From Laedolimicola ammoniilytica (lineage in GTDB: Bacteria; Bacillota; Clostridia; Lachnospirales; Lachnospiraceae): DNA of 64,000 bases. The stretch is from assembly GCF_025567165.1 (NCBI RefSeq), contig NZ_JAOQKC010000014.1, forward strand, positions 1 through 64,000, in the 5' to 3' direction. A program made the position numbers and the translations under genes. The notes beneath the pieces were generated by a model that had not been told where the DNA came from, made no database searches, and worked only from the letters and a program-made list of their open reading frames with translations. This document shows, one piece after another, positions 51,212-59,469 of the stretch (positions are counted from its first letter, which is position 1; each line of letters begins with the position of its first letter).

Positions 51212-51279
51212 CCTCCTTAAACTATATTGGAAAGGAATTGTATCTGTAAGTTATTGTACCGACAGATATCGGCCGCCGT

Positions 51280-52131
51280 TTAAAAGATTCCCAACAGGGA
51301 AGTGATAACGGAGATAACAACAACGGACAGAAGAATCTTAGTGTAATGCGGTCCCTTCTTGCACAGGTAAGCATAGATAATGAATACAGCTGCAAGAGGA
51401 AGCAGACCCGGAGCTACCATATCCAGGACATCCTGAACTACGACAGTGCTTCCACCGGAGAAGCTGAAGCTCAGCGGTGTGGACAGAGTAACGTAGCTTG
51501 CGGACAGTGCACCCATCATGGTCAGACCGATAACATTTGCGGTAAAGATGATATTCTTCATACGTCCGCCGTGAAGCAGAGATACGATGGATTTCTTACC
51601 AAGTGTGTATCCCTGATGAATCAGGTAGTAAGAAATAAGAATCGTGATCAGCGGGTACAGAATCAGCGGCATAATTCCACCGAACGCAGAACCGTTGGAT
51701 GCGAACGGAAGGAAGATGGAGAAGATAATCGGCATAACCGCTGCCCAGATAATAGCGTCACCCATACCTGCAACAGGTCCCATCAGACCTGTCTTAATAC
51801 CGGTGATAGCGTCATCTGTGATATTCTCACCGTTGGCCTTCTGCTCCTCCATGGAGATTACGATACCCTGGATAATAGCACCGAGGATACCCTCTGTGTT
51901 GAAGAATACCAGATGTCTCTTCAGAGCAGCACTCAGCTCTTCGTCAGTGTCATACAGTTTCTTCAGAACCGGGGTCATGGATGCACAGAAGACAAGGCTC
52001 TGAAGACGCTCGTAGGAGTTGGAGAGCTCTGCACCGGCATAGTAGATCCACATGGACTTGGTAATATCTTTTTTCGTCAGTTTCTTAGCGGGAACTGCGG
52101 GAGTTTCCTGAGTCATCTTTGTCTCTTCCAT
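51280..52131 (-). CDS. dgaD: mannose-family PTS component IID
   Basis: This 283-residue membrane protein has the IID pattern LTKKDITKSMWIYYAGAELSNSYERLQS and GLMGPVAGMGDAIIWA. With IIC it forms the sugar channel. Context assigns it to D-glucosaminate. GGAGGAGGC precedes the ATG, within the end of the IIC gene. Confidence 0.92.
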   Translation of the reverse strand: MEETKMTQETPAVPAKKLTKKDITKSMWIYYAGAELSNSYERLQSLVFCASMTPVLKKLYDTDEELSAALKRHLVFFNTEGILGAIIQGIVISMEEQKANGENITDDAITGIKTGLMGPVAGMGDAIIWAAVMPIIFSIFLPFASNGSAFGGIMPLILYPLITILISYYLIHQGYTLGKKSIVSLLHGGRMKNIIFTANVIGLTMMGALSASYVTLSTPLSFSFSGGSTVVVQDVLDMVAPGLLPLAAVFIIYAYLCKKGPHYTKILLSVVVISVITSLLGIF

Positions 52132-52136
52132 GGTAA

Positions 52137-52886
52137 TTAAGCCTCCTCCTCTTTCATTTTGAACAGACCCATCAGCAGAGCTGCGCAGGTTGCGAAGATA
52201 GCAACTGCCATGGTTCCAAGGTTAAGATACATAACGGCGAAGAAACCGATAAGGAAGAACGGAATCAGATTCTTCTTTCCGATAACAGTCAGTGTGATAG
52301 CGAAACCAAGTGCCGGCAGGATACCGCCCATGATTTCGAAAGAGTGAGACAGCCAAGTCGGCAGAATCTCGATAAGCTTCTGAGCTACGGATACTCCGAA
52401 GTAATCAATGATGAATACGATCGGGAAACGGATGATGAAGCCTGCGATGGACGGATACAGGAATGCTGCACGCATAATTCCTTTTGTATCAGCCTTCTCT
52501 GCGTAGCTGTCAGCCATATGTACCCAGAAAGCGTTGGTGGTTCTTCTCAGCTGGTCAACGAATACGCCAAGAACGCCGAACGGGATAGCCAGAGCAATTG
52601 CAGTCTCAGTATTCATTCCGGCAGCCACGCCAAGCGGGATGGCGATACAGCCAGCCAGAGCCGGGGCGCTCGGTACATTTCCGCCCGGGGTAGAAGTAAC
52701 GCCCAGGTATACAAGCTGAAGACCGGCGCCGATCATCATGGACTGTGCCATTTCTCCGGTGATTAATCCAACAAATACAGCGATGGTAACGGGCTGCAGC
52801 AAAGCGGAGGACAGGGTATAGCCCAGACGCAGACGGCAGAACCAGTAGTAACAGCCCATAAAAATTGCTATTCCTAAAACACTCAT
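52137..52886 (-). CDS. dgaC: mannose-family PTS component IIC
   Basis: This 249-residue membrane protein has IIC features: many hydrophobic helices and TPGGNVPSAPALAGCIAIPLG and LRRTTNAFWVHMAD. It carries the substrate pathway through the membrane. It lies 5 bases upstream of IID in the operon. Confidence 0.92.
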   Translation of the reverse strand: MSVLGIAIFMGCYYWFCRLRLGYTLSSALLQPVTIAVFVGLITGEMAQSMMIGAGLQLVYLGVTSTPGGNVPSAPALAGCIAIPLGVAAGMNTETAIALAIPFGVLGVFVDQLRRTTNAFWVHMADSYAEKADTKGIMRAAFLYPSIAGFIIRFPIVFIIDYFGVSVAQKLIEILPTWLSHSFEIMGGILPALGFAITLTVIGKKNLIPFFLIGFFAVMYLNLGTMAVAIFATCAALLMGLFKMKEEEA

Positions 52887-52924
52887 AATTACACTCCTTC
52901 GTATGTGATTGAAACGTTAAAAAG

Positions 52925-53413
52925 TTATTTGTAACGCTTTAAGATATCGTCAAGCTTCATCGGAGTATCCTCCGGAATGGTCTGGAAGATAATGTCAGCT
53001 CCCTTGCCCTTCAGGTACTCCAGGGTTTCCACATCCGGATCGTCCAGTGTGATATTCTGGAACACAACCTTGCGGTTCGGTGCGCCGCCCAGGCCGCCGA
53101 CCTGAATCTGCGGAACGGTAACGCCGCCGTCATAGACCTGTTTCATGGATTTGAGATCCGGAAGCAGCAGCAGAACCTTTCCGGCGCCGAACTGATCTTC
53201 GTTCCAATGCTTGATGGTATCCTCAATACCGTAGCACTCTACCTTAACTCCTGCAGGAGCGGAAAGCAGATAAATCTGAAGCATGAATTCATCAGCTGCC
53301 AGTTCGTCGCTTACGACAACGATTTTGTTGGCGGAGGACTGATTAACCCATTTTGTCATAACCTGTCCGTGAATCAGACGGCTGTCTATTCTGCATAATA
53401 CAATGTCTGCCAT
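52925..53413 (-). CDS. dgaB: mannose-family PTS component IIB
   Basis: This 162-residue cytoplasmic protein has the IIB phosphorylation motif RIDSRLIHGQV with His15. It takes phosphate from IIA and gives it to the incoming sugar. AAAAGGAGAG precedes the ATG. Confidence 0.93.
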   Translation of the reverse strand: MADIVLCRIDSRLIHGQVMTKWVNQSSANKIVVVSDELAADEFMLQIYLLSAPAGVKVECYGIEDTIKHWNEDQFGAGKVLLLLPDLKSMKQVYDGGVTVPQIQVGGLGGAPNRKVVFQNITLDDPDVETLEYLKGKGADIIFQTIPEDTPMKLDDILKRYK

Positions 53414-53415
53414 AA

Positions 53416-53832
53416 TTATCTCTCCTTTTTCAGTGATTGTTCTACTTCTTCAATAACATCTTTTACGGCATCTTTTCCAGACTGCAGTACTGCGTCACAG
53501 TTTACTGTGCCGGTAAAAGTGATTTGTGAGCACGCTTCCAGAAGCATGGGGGCATTCAGACCGGAATATACTTTGATATGAAAATCGCGGCCCAGCTTAG
53601 CGCCCACATTGGTGGTCGTTCCGCCGAATACATCGGTGAGAATGATGGAGCCTTCCGGCAGTTTTTCCACTTCTGCTTTGACTTTTCCCAGGTACTCGGG
53701 AAGTGTCATTTCGGGAAGCAGGGGAACTTCGCTTACGAAGTCTACAGCGCCGAGAATCATCCGGACGCCCTTTACCAGTGACATGCCCCAACCACCATGC
53801 GTCAGCAGTAAAATCTGAGGTTTGTTATCCAC
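53416..53832 (-). CDS. dgaA: mannose-family PTS component IIA
   Basis: This 138-residue protein has the IIA active site LLLTHGGWG with His12 and LTDVFGGTTTNVGAKL. It receives phosphate from HPr. It is the first gene of the operon; the start is GTG after AAAGGAG. Confidence 0.92.
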   Translation of the reverse strand: MDNKPQILLLTHGGWGMSLVKGVRMILGAVDFVSEVPLLPEMTLPEYLGKVKAEVEKLPEGSIILTDVFGGTTTNVGAKLGRDFHIKVYSGLNAPMLLEACSQITFTGTVNCDAVLQSGKDAVKDVIEEVEQSLKKER

Positions 53833-53893
53833 TTTCGTAACTCCTTTACTTAATATTACAAGTGTGAAATGGCCATTTCCGTGTTGCAGTTGA

Positions 53894-53971
53894 ATTGTAG
53901 CACACTACAAAACAAAATTCAATATGGTAGCAAAACTTTGTATAAATTGACGAACAATGTAGTTTGCTACA
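53894..53971 (-). promoter_or_regulatory. dga promoter with two TGTAG-N4-CTACA operators
   Basis: On the minus strand TTGAAT (53922-53917) and TACAAT (53899-53894) are 17 bases apart. A palindrome TTGTAG-CACA-CTACAA (53895-53910) covers the -10 box and spacer. A second, TGTAG-TTTG-CTACA, is at 53958-53971. Centres are 62 bases apart, about six helical turns. They are good candidates for the RpiR regulator encoded divergently. Confidence 0.75.
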
Positions 53972-54025
53972 AAAAATTGAAAAATGGATCCAGAAGGAAA
54001 TATAAAAGGGGAATACAGGAATACT

Positions 54026-54054
54026 TTGAAAAAACGCGGCGTTTATGATATGCT
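54026..54054 (+). promoter_or_regulatory. promoter of the RpiR gene
   Basis: TTGAAA (54026-54031), a 17-base spacer and TATGCT (54049-54054) precede the RpiR gene by about 47 bases. Confidence 0.6.
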
Positions 54055-54100
54055 AAAAAGAAAATGTGTTTTTTTTGAAAAATGAAGGAGCAGAGAAAGG

Positions 54101-54943
54101 ATGAAAGAGCGGAAAAACGGGCTTTTTTCCGTCATGACGCGGATTGAGGGAATGTCGAACCAGTTTACAAAAACAGACTGGAAAATCGTTCAATATATGA
54201 AGGAAAACATGCAGGAATTTGTCTCCTGCAGCGCTCAGGATCTGGCGACCCAGATCGGAGTGTCTGACGCCAGTGTTATACGATTTGCACAAAAAGTGGG
54301 ATTTTCGGGATTGAATGAATTTCGCTACATTTTGCAAAGCGAGCTGGAGCGGGAGAACACAATTATCAATCAGAATTCCTATACATCCCTGATGCATGAT
54401 TACAATACCCTGACGGAGACGCTTTTTAAATTTACGAAGCCAGAGTATGTGGACTTGCTGCGGAAAAAAATGCTGAAGGCCAGACGGATTTTTATCGCCG
54501 GAATGGATCTGAATAAAAATATTGCCGAGATGGCGGGACATAAATTTATGCTTCTTGGGCTGGATGTGAGGGTGATTACCACCTATGATACGCTGAAGCT
54601 GTTCGCGAATCTGGCGACGAAGGACGATCTGTTTATCGTTATTACCCTGTCGGGCGCTCACCAGATGCTGGCGGACGCGCTGGGACGAATCGTGCAGAAC
54701 GAAAGTTATATTGTAGTGATTTCCAATTACGAGAGATCTTTGTGTTCGGCTTACGCGGATCTGACCTTCCTGATTCCGAAGACGAATCTGTTGGAAAACC
54801 ACGATACGATTACACGGGAAATATATATCCTGATGCTGTTTGATATTATTTTCCTGAATCTGCTGGAGGGGGATGAGAAGTCCCATGAGGCCTTTCAGAA
54901 GATTGCGCCGTTTTCCAGCTGGAATCAGAAGGACAATGATTAA
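54101..54943 (+). CDS. RpiR-family sugar-phosphate regulator
   Basis: This 280-residue regulator has the RpiR HTH (SCSAQDLATQIGVSDASVIRFAQKVGFSGLNEFR, residues about 44-78) and a SIS sugar-phosphate-binding domain (RRIFIAGMDLNKNIAEMAGHK, LFIVITLSGAH). It would sense a phosphorylated sugar, probably glucosaminate 6-phosphate or its product. It is divergent from dgaA with two palindromes between. In Salmonella a sigma-54 activator, DgaR, does this job. AAGGAGCAG lies upstream of the ATG. Confidence 0.9.
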   Translation: MKERKNGLFSVMTRIEGMSNQFTKTDWKIVQYMKENMQEFVSCSAQDLATQIGVSDASVIRFAQKVGFSGLNEFRYILQSELERENTIINQNSYTSLMHDYNTLTETLFKFTKPEYVDLLRKKMLKARRIFIAGMDLNKNIAEMAGHKFMLLGLDVRVITTYDTLKLFANLATKDDLFIVITLSGAHQMLADALGRIVQNESYIVVISNYERSLCSAYADLTFLIPKTNLLENHDTITREIYILMLFDIIFLNLLEGDEKSHEAFQKIAPFSSWNQKDND

Positions 54944-54984
54944 GAGATACAAGGATTAAAATAAAGAAAGAAAAGAGATATAAC

Positions 54985-55761
54985 ATGATATTTGAGAGTC
55001 ATGCTCATTATGACGATGAGGCCTTTGACGCGGACCGGGAAGCGATTCTGGAGCAGTGTCAGAGGGATGGAATAGAATATATTGTAAATGTGAGCGCGAG
55101 CCTGAAGACGGTGAAGAGTACCCTGGCGTTGGCGGAGCGGTATCCGTTCATATATGCGGCGGTGGGCGTTCATCCGGATGAGGTGGGCGAGCTGAATGAG
55201 GAGAATTTCGCCTGGATGGAGGAGCAGTGCCGGAATCCAAAGACTGTGGCGGTGGGCGAGATTGGCCTGGATTATTACTGGGATAAGGAAAATCATGATC
55301 TGCAGAAGAAGTGGTTCCGGGCACAGATGGAGCTGGCGAAACGGACAGGCCTTCCGATGATTGTACACAGCCGGGAGGCGGCTGCGGATACACTGGAGGA
55401 GATTAGGGCTGCGCAGGACGAGCGGCTGCGCGGTGTGATTCACTGCTTTTCCTATTCGCCGGAGATGGCCGATGAGTATCTGAAGATGGGATATTATATC
55501 GGCGTCGGCGGCGTGGTCACCTTTAAGAACGCGAAGAAGCTCAAAGAGGTGGTAAAAATGCTGCCTCTGGATCGGATCCTGCTGGAGACGGACTGCCCGT
55601 ACCTGGCGCCGGAGCCCAACCGGGGCAGGCGGAATTCGTCGCTGAACCTGCCCTATGTGGCAGCGGCCATCGGGGAGCTGAAGGGCGCGGATGCGGATGA
55701 GGTGATCCGGGTGACGAATGAAAATGCGAAAAAAATGTACTTTGGAGGCAGAACGATATGA
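54985..55761 (+). CDS. tatD: TatD family metal-dependent DNase
   Basis: This 258-residue TIM-barrel hydrolase has the metal-binding motifs SHAHYDD at the start, GEIGLDYYW, IVHSREA, IHCFSYS and LLETDCPYLAP. TatD enzymes act as 3'-5' exonucleases or in RNA/DNA quality control. It overlaps rsmA by four bases (ATGA), which is the usual gene order in Firmicutes. Confidence 0.93.
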   Translation: MIFESHAHYDDEAFDADREAILEQCQRDGIEYIVNVSASLKTVKSTLALAERYPFIYAAVGVHPDEVGELNEENFAWMEEQCRNPKTVAVGEIGLDYYWDKENHDLQKKWFRAQMELAKRTGLPMIVHSREAAADTLEEIRAAQDERLRGVIHCFSYSPEMADEYLKMGYYIGVGGVVTFKNAKKLKEVVKMLPLDRILLETDCPYLAPEPNRGRRNSSLNLPYVAAAIGELKGADADEVIRVTNENAKKMYFGGRTI

Positions 55762-56645
55762 ACAGACCCGTTCCCACCCTGGGAAACCCGAAAAATACAA
55801 TTGAAATATTGAATAAATACAAATTTATCTTCCAGAAAAAGTTCGGTCAGAACTTCCTGATAGACGAGCACGTGCTGGGCAAAATTATCCGCTCCGCAGA
55901 AATCACCGAGGACGATTTCGTCGTGGAGATCGGCCCGGGTATCGGTACCCTGACCCAGTATCTGGCGGCCTCTGCCCGGGAGGTGGCGGCCATTGAGATC
56001 GACGACGCGCTGATTCCGATTCTGGAGGATACCTTAAGCGCCTATGATAACGTGACGGTCATCCACGAGGATGTGCTGAAAGTGGACTTATGTAAACTTG
56101 CGGAAGAAAAGAACGGTGGAAAGCCGATAAAAGTAGTGGCCAATCTGCCTTATTATATTACCACGCCGATTATCATGGGGCTGTTTGAAAACCATGTTCC
56201 GGTGGAGAGCATTACGATTATGGTGCAGAAGGAAGTGGCAGACCGGATGAAGACGGGACCCGGCTCCAAAGACTACGGCGCACTGTCCCTGGCCGTACAG
56301 TATTACGCAAAGCCGGAGCTGGTGGCCAATGTGCCACCCAACTGTTTCATGCCGCGTCCCCGGGTGGGCTCTGCGGTTATCCGCCTGACCCGCCATGCGG
56401 AGGTTCCGGTACAGGCGGAGGACGAGAAGCTGATGTTCCAGATGATCCGCGCCTCCTTCAATCAGCGCAGAAAGACCCTGGTCAATGGCCTCGGCAACGC
56501 GCCGGAGCTGCATATTCCGAAGGAAATGACCACAGAGGTATTGGACGAGATGGGCTTAAGCGCCAGCGTGCGCGGCGAGGCGCTGACATTGGAGCAGTTC
56601 GCGGAGCTGTCCAACCGCATTCTGGAAAAGAGAAAGAACGCATAG
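55758..56645 (+). CDS. rsmA: 16S rRNA dimethyladenosine transferase
   Basis: This 295-residue enzyme (KsgA) has QNFLIDEHVLGKI, the SAM motif VEIGPGIGTLTQYL and the catalytic NLPYYIT. It dimethylates two adjacent adenines near the 3' end of 16S rRNA. Translation is coupled to tatD. Confidence 0.96.
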   Translation: MNRPVPTLGNPKNTIEILNKYKFIFQKKFGQNFLIDEHVLGKIIRSAEITEDDFVVEIGPGIGTLTQYLAASAREVAAIEIDDALIPILEDTLSAYDNVTVIHEDVLKVDLCKLAEEKNGGKPIKVVANLPYYITTPIIMGLFENHVPVESITIMVQKEVADRMKTGPGSKDYGALSLAVQYYAKPELVANVPPNCFMPRPRVGSAVIRLTRHAEVPVQAEDEKLMFQMIRASFNQRRKTLVNGLGNAPELHIPKEMTTEVLDEMGLSASVRGEALTLEQFAELSNRILEKRKNA

Positions 56646-56773
56646 AAGAAAAATGATAAAGATAGAAGCATAGAACCGCTGATTTTCAGGCATGAATTTC
56701 TCTGGACAGGCATAGAATATTCTAGCAAACGGTAGAAAAGACTATTTTTCACAAGGAAAAAGGGAGGGATTCT

Positions 56774-57871
56774 ATGTCTGACTATAAGCGGTTTGTCTCC
56801 TATATCTACGGATATAAGCAGGGCGAAAAGGGCGAGAGTACAGGCTTTGTGAAGGTAAATGCCAGAGGTGGAGAGTGTCGGATCTGGGTGCATGTGCGGG
56901 GGTTCTATACCCATCATCAGGAGCCCTACCGGGTCTATGCCTTCAAGCAGAGGAAGGAAGGACTGGAGGGCCAGTATCTGGGCGAGCTGGAAAGCCGCAA
57001 CGGGGCTCTGGAATGGGACGGCGTGACGAAGACGGACAGCCTGATGGGCGGTTTCAGCCTGGAGGAGAGCCGTGGCATCTACATAGAAGGCGGCAACCGG
57101 ATCTATGCCGCAGAGTGGGATGATTATCCGGTGGATGTGGAGCGGTTTGTGGCGGCGGGAGAGAAAAAGAAGATTGCGCCGCCTGTAAGGAAGGAAAAGA
57201 TTACAGGAGCTTTGGAAAATAAAGCGGAACGGGTGATCCCCTGGCAGCAGGCGAAGCCGGATATCAAAATCGTAGTTCAGAACAGGGACAATACGCCTGC
57301 CACTCCGCTGGCGGTTGATCTCCAGACCGAGCTCGATCGCCGCGCGACGGCCCTCTATGCGGCGGATCTTCCGGCGGACGCACCGGAGCCGGGGAAGGAA
57401 TCAGAAAATCCGGACACTGCTTCCAAATTAAAAATAGCAGAGACATCGTCCGAGAAAACGGAAAATCCAGAAAGCTGTAAAAGCCCGGAAAAGCAGCCTC
57501 CGGCAGACCCCAAGAAAGAACAATGGGAATATCTGGTAAAACATTTCCCGGTCATGCGCTATCAGGATCGGAACGGCGGCGTAATATTCAGCATCCGCCT
57601 GGGCAGCCGGGACTTAAACCGCGTCCCAAGAGACAAGTGGGAGCTTGGAAATAACAGCTTTCTGCTCCACGGCTTCTATCAGTATAAGCATTTGCTGCTG
57701 CTGCGCCGTGAGACTGAGGACTACATCGGATACTATCTGGGGGTACCCGGCGTCTACAATGAGCGGGAACAGATGCTGGCGTCCATGTTTGGCTTCGAGG
57801 AGTTCCGGCTGATGAAGGGCCAGGAGACAAGAGACGGCAGCTTCGGCTACTGGTGCCGGACCCTGCGGTAA
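56774..57871 (+). CDS. uncharacterised two-domain protein (DUF6128-like)
   Basis: This 365-residue protein has an N-terminal beta-rich domain (1-125, SYIYGYKQGEKGESTGFVKV), a Pro/Glu-rich linker (130-255) and a conserved C-terminal domain (258-365, HFPVMRYQDRNGG, LLHGFYQYKHLLLLR). I recall it as a Lachnospiraceae-type protein (DUF6128); no function is known. There is no signal or membrane segment. AGGGAGGG precedes the ATG. It lies between rsmA and the tRNA deaminase gene. Confidence 0.65.
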   Translation: MSDYKRFVSYIYGYKQGEKGESTGFVKVNARGGECRIWVHVRGFYTHHQEPYRVYAFKQRKEGLEGQYLGELESRNGALEWDGVTKTDSLMGGFSLEESRGIYIEGGNRIYAAEWDDYPVDVERFVAAGEKKKIAPPVRKEKITGALENKAERVIPWQQAKPDIKIVVQNRDNTPATPLAVDLQTELDRRATALYAADLPADAPEPGKESENPDTASKLKIAETSSEKTENPESCKSPEKQPPADPKKEQWEYLVKHFPVMRYQDRNGGVIFSIRLGSRDLNRVPRDKWELGNNSFLLHGFYQYKHLLLLRRETEDYIGYYLGVPGVYNEREQMLASMFGFEEFRLMKGQETRDGSFGYWCRTLR

Positions 57872-57940
57872 TGGAATAGCCAGTAGACTCACAGAGGCGG
57901 ATGAGAGAAAATCAGATTTAACATAAGGAGAGAAACCTGC

Positions 57941-58417
57941 ATGACAGCAGACGAAAAATACATGAAAGAGGCCCTGCGGCAGGCAAAAAAGGCTGAGGCA
58001 CTTCTGGAAGTGCCCATCGGCTGTGTCATTGTCCAGAATGACAAAATCATTGCCAGAGGCTATAATCGAAGAAATACAGACAAAAATACTTTGTCCCACG
58101 CGGAGCTGAACGCCATCCGCAAGGCCAGCAAAAAGACCGGCGACTGGCGGCTGGAGGACTGCACCATGTACATCACCCTGGAACCCTGCCAGATGTGCGC
58201 CGGGGCCATCGTCCAGGCCCGGATGGGCCGGGTGGTTATCGGGGCCATGAATCCGAAGGCGGGCTGCGCCGGTTCCATCCTGAACCTCCTGGAAATGTCC
58301 GAATTCAACCATCAGGTAAATGTGGAGCGGGGCGTACTGGAGGAAGAATGCAGCGCCATGCTCAGCGAATTTTTTAAAAAACTCCGTAAACAGAAGAAGC
58401 AGGTGAAGAAGGTATAG
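57941..58417 (+). CDS. tadA: tRNA adenosine(34) deaminase
   Basis: This 158-residue deaminase has the zinc site HAE at residues 53-55 and PCQMC at 82-86. It converts A34 to inosine in tRNA-Arg(ACG). The SRP RNA follows, as in Bacillus. ATAAGGAGAG precedes the ATG. The basic tail (KKLRKQKKQVKKV) is normal. Confidence 0.95.
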   Translation: MTADEKYMKEALRQAKKAEALLEVPIGCVIVQNDKIIARGYNRRNTDKNTLSHAELNAIRKASKKTGDWRLEDCTMYITLEPCQMCAGAIVQARMGRVVIGAMNPKAGCAGSILNLLEMSEFNHQVNVERGVLEEECSAMLSEFFKKLRKQKKQVKKV

Positions 58418-58529
58418 CGGTTCACACGTCACTGTCCCGCAAAGAGTTTTGGCATGTATATACCAGAAGCCCGAGTTATGAAAACGCAAAATGATGCTTT
58501 TAGTATAAATTCTGTGCATCGCGGCGGTT

Positions 58530-58555
58530 TTTTGTTCCTGTGAACAGGAACAAAA
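58530..58555. repeat. perfect 12-bp inverted repeat upstream of the SRP RNA promoter
   Basis: TTTTGTTCCTGT and ACAGGAACAAAA are perfect inverted arms with a 2-base centre, only 3 bases before the -35 box of the SRP RNA promoter. The T run on the left and A run on the right are the wrong way round for a plus-strand terminator, but fit a minus-strand one or a protein-binding site. Confidence 0.6.
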
Positions 58556-58558
58556 GCG

Positions 58559-58587
58559 TTGACAAAGCCGGGAATTAAAGCTATACT
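58559..58587 (+). promoter_or_regulatory. strong promoter of the SRP RNA
   Basis: TTGACA (58559-58564), 17 bases and TATACT (58582-58587). Transcription would start near 58594, about 35 bases before the mature SRP RNA. Confidence 0.8.
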
Positions 58588-58628
58588 GAGAAAGATCGTC
58601 TGATCGGCGATCCCAAATATGTCATAAA

Positions 58629-58900
58629 GCTTCCGCGCAGCCGGGGAATTAGCGGTTCCCTGTACCTGCAATCCGCTACAGCAGGGGTGATGTTCTGCCT
58701 CGGACTTTATGGAGCAGTATGCAGCCCTTTGCAAGCAGCATAGACGCCTGGGTCTTGCGCAACAGGAATCTGTGAACCGAGTCAGGTCAGGAATGGAGCA
58801 GCTCTAAGCAGAACCTCCTGTGTGCCGCGAGGTCGCCTGGGCCGAGCCGGCTACAGAGGTAACGGTACTGTTTCAGGGTTCAAAGCAGAACGCGCGGATT
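58629..58900 (+). ncRNA. ffs: signal recognition particle RNA, long Bacillus type
   Basis: The segment closely follows Bacillus scRNA. Both have CCGGGGAATTAGCGGTTCCC and CTGTACCTGCAATCCGCT in the Alu domain, GCGCAAC, and the Ffh-binding tetraloop region GTCAGGTCAGGAATGGAGCAGC with CTAAGCAGAACC, then CGAGGTCGCCTGGGCCGAG. The ends pair (TCCGCGC at 58632 with GCGCGGA at 58892). It is the roughly 270-nt form with an Alu domain. Exact ends are estimated. Confidence 0.92.
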
Positions 58901-58922
58901 TAAAAATAAGAAGCAGACAAAG

Positions 58923-58953
58923 CAATCGTATGAAAGCATACGGTTGTTTTTTT
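58923..58953 (+). terminator. terminator of the SRP RNA
   Basis: CAATCGTATG and CATACGGTTG pair over 10 positions around AAAG, followed by T7. Confidence 0.92.
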
Positions 58954-59008
58954 GTGCGGAAAAATACTTATTGATAAAATTAATACCGGAGAACTGTGAA
59001 ATTGGGTC

Positions 59009-59037
59009 TTGAAAAATACCCCAAGGGGGTATATAAT
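59009..59037 (+). promoter_or_regulatory. copper-responsive promoter with CsoR operator
   Basis: TTGAAA (59009-59014), 17 bases and TATAAT (59032-59037) form the promoter. The spacer holds the palindrome ATACCCC-AA-GGGGGTAT (59016-59032), the G-tract type of site bound by CsoR repressors. Copper would release CsoR and open the promoter. Confidence 0.85.
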
Positions 59038-59072
59038 GAACGGGAAACAGGGAAAGAGTAAGAGGTAATTGA

Positions 59073-59384
59073 ATGGAAGAAAAGAAAGAATGCTGCTGTT
59101 GCAGCCATAAAACCAAAGAGCGTACCGAAAAAGAATACAGGGATCTCCTGAACCGCTTGAGCCGTATCGAGGGCCAGGTCCGGGGCATCCGCAAAATGGT
59201 GGAGACCGACTGCTACTGTACCGACATCCTGGTGCAGGTATCCGCCGTCAACGCGGCCCTGAACAGCTTCAATAAAGTGCTGCTGGCCAACCATATCCGC
59301 ACCTGCGTAGCCGAGGATATCCGGGAAGGCAAGGACGAGACCATAGACGAGCTGGTAACTGTATTACAGAAGCTGATGCGGTAA
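59073..59384 (+). CDS. csoR: CsoR-family copper-sensing repressor
   Basis: This 103-residue protein of the DUF156 family has the copper ligands Cys49, His74 and Cys78, with the same spacing (25 and 4) as the known Cys-His-Cys site. A Cys-rich start (ECCCCSH, residues 6-12) is extra. It binds DNA as a tetramer and lets go when Cu(I) binds. A palindromic site lies in its own promoter, so it represses itself and copA. Confidence 0.93.
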   Translation: MEEKKECCCCSHKTKERTEKEYRDLLNRLSRIEGQVRGIRKMVETDCYCTDILVQVSAVNAALNSFNKVLLANHIRTCVAEDIREGKDETIDELVTVLQKLMR

Positions 59385-59469
59385 GGAACAGACAAGATGG
59401 AAAAAAGTCTGTCCACCCATTTTCCGGAAAAGGCAGGAAAACGGCGGCAGAAAAGAGGAGGCATAGATT

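Noticed and set aside
54053..54952. 299-codon minus-strand frame
   Set aside because: It is the antisense of the RpiR gene, which has a clear HTH and SIS domain.
57614..58519. 301-codon minus-strand frame
   Set aside because: It covers the tRNA deaminase gene and the end of the DUF6128-like gene on the other strand; both plus genes are well supported.
58530..58555. SOS (LexA) box reading of the GAACAGGAAC palindrome
   Set aside because: It does not match the Bacillus-type LexA site GAAC-N4-GTTC in order or spacing, and the neighbour is SRP RNA, not a repair gene.
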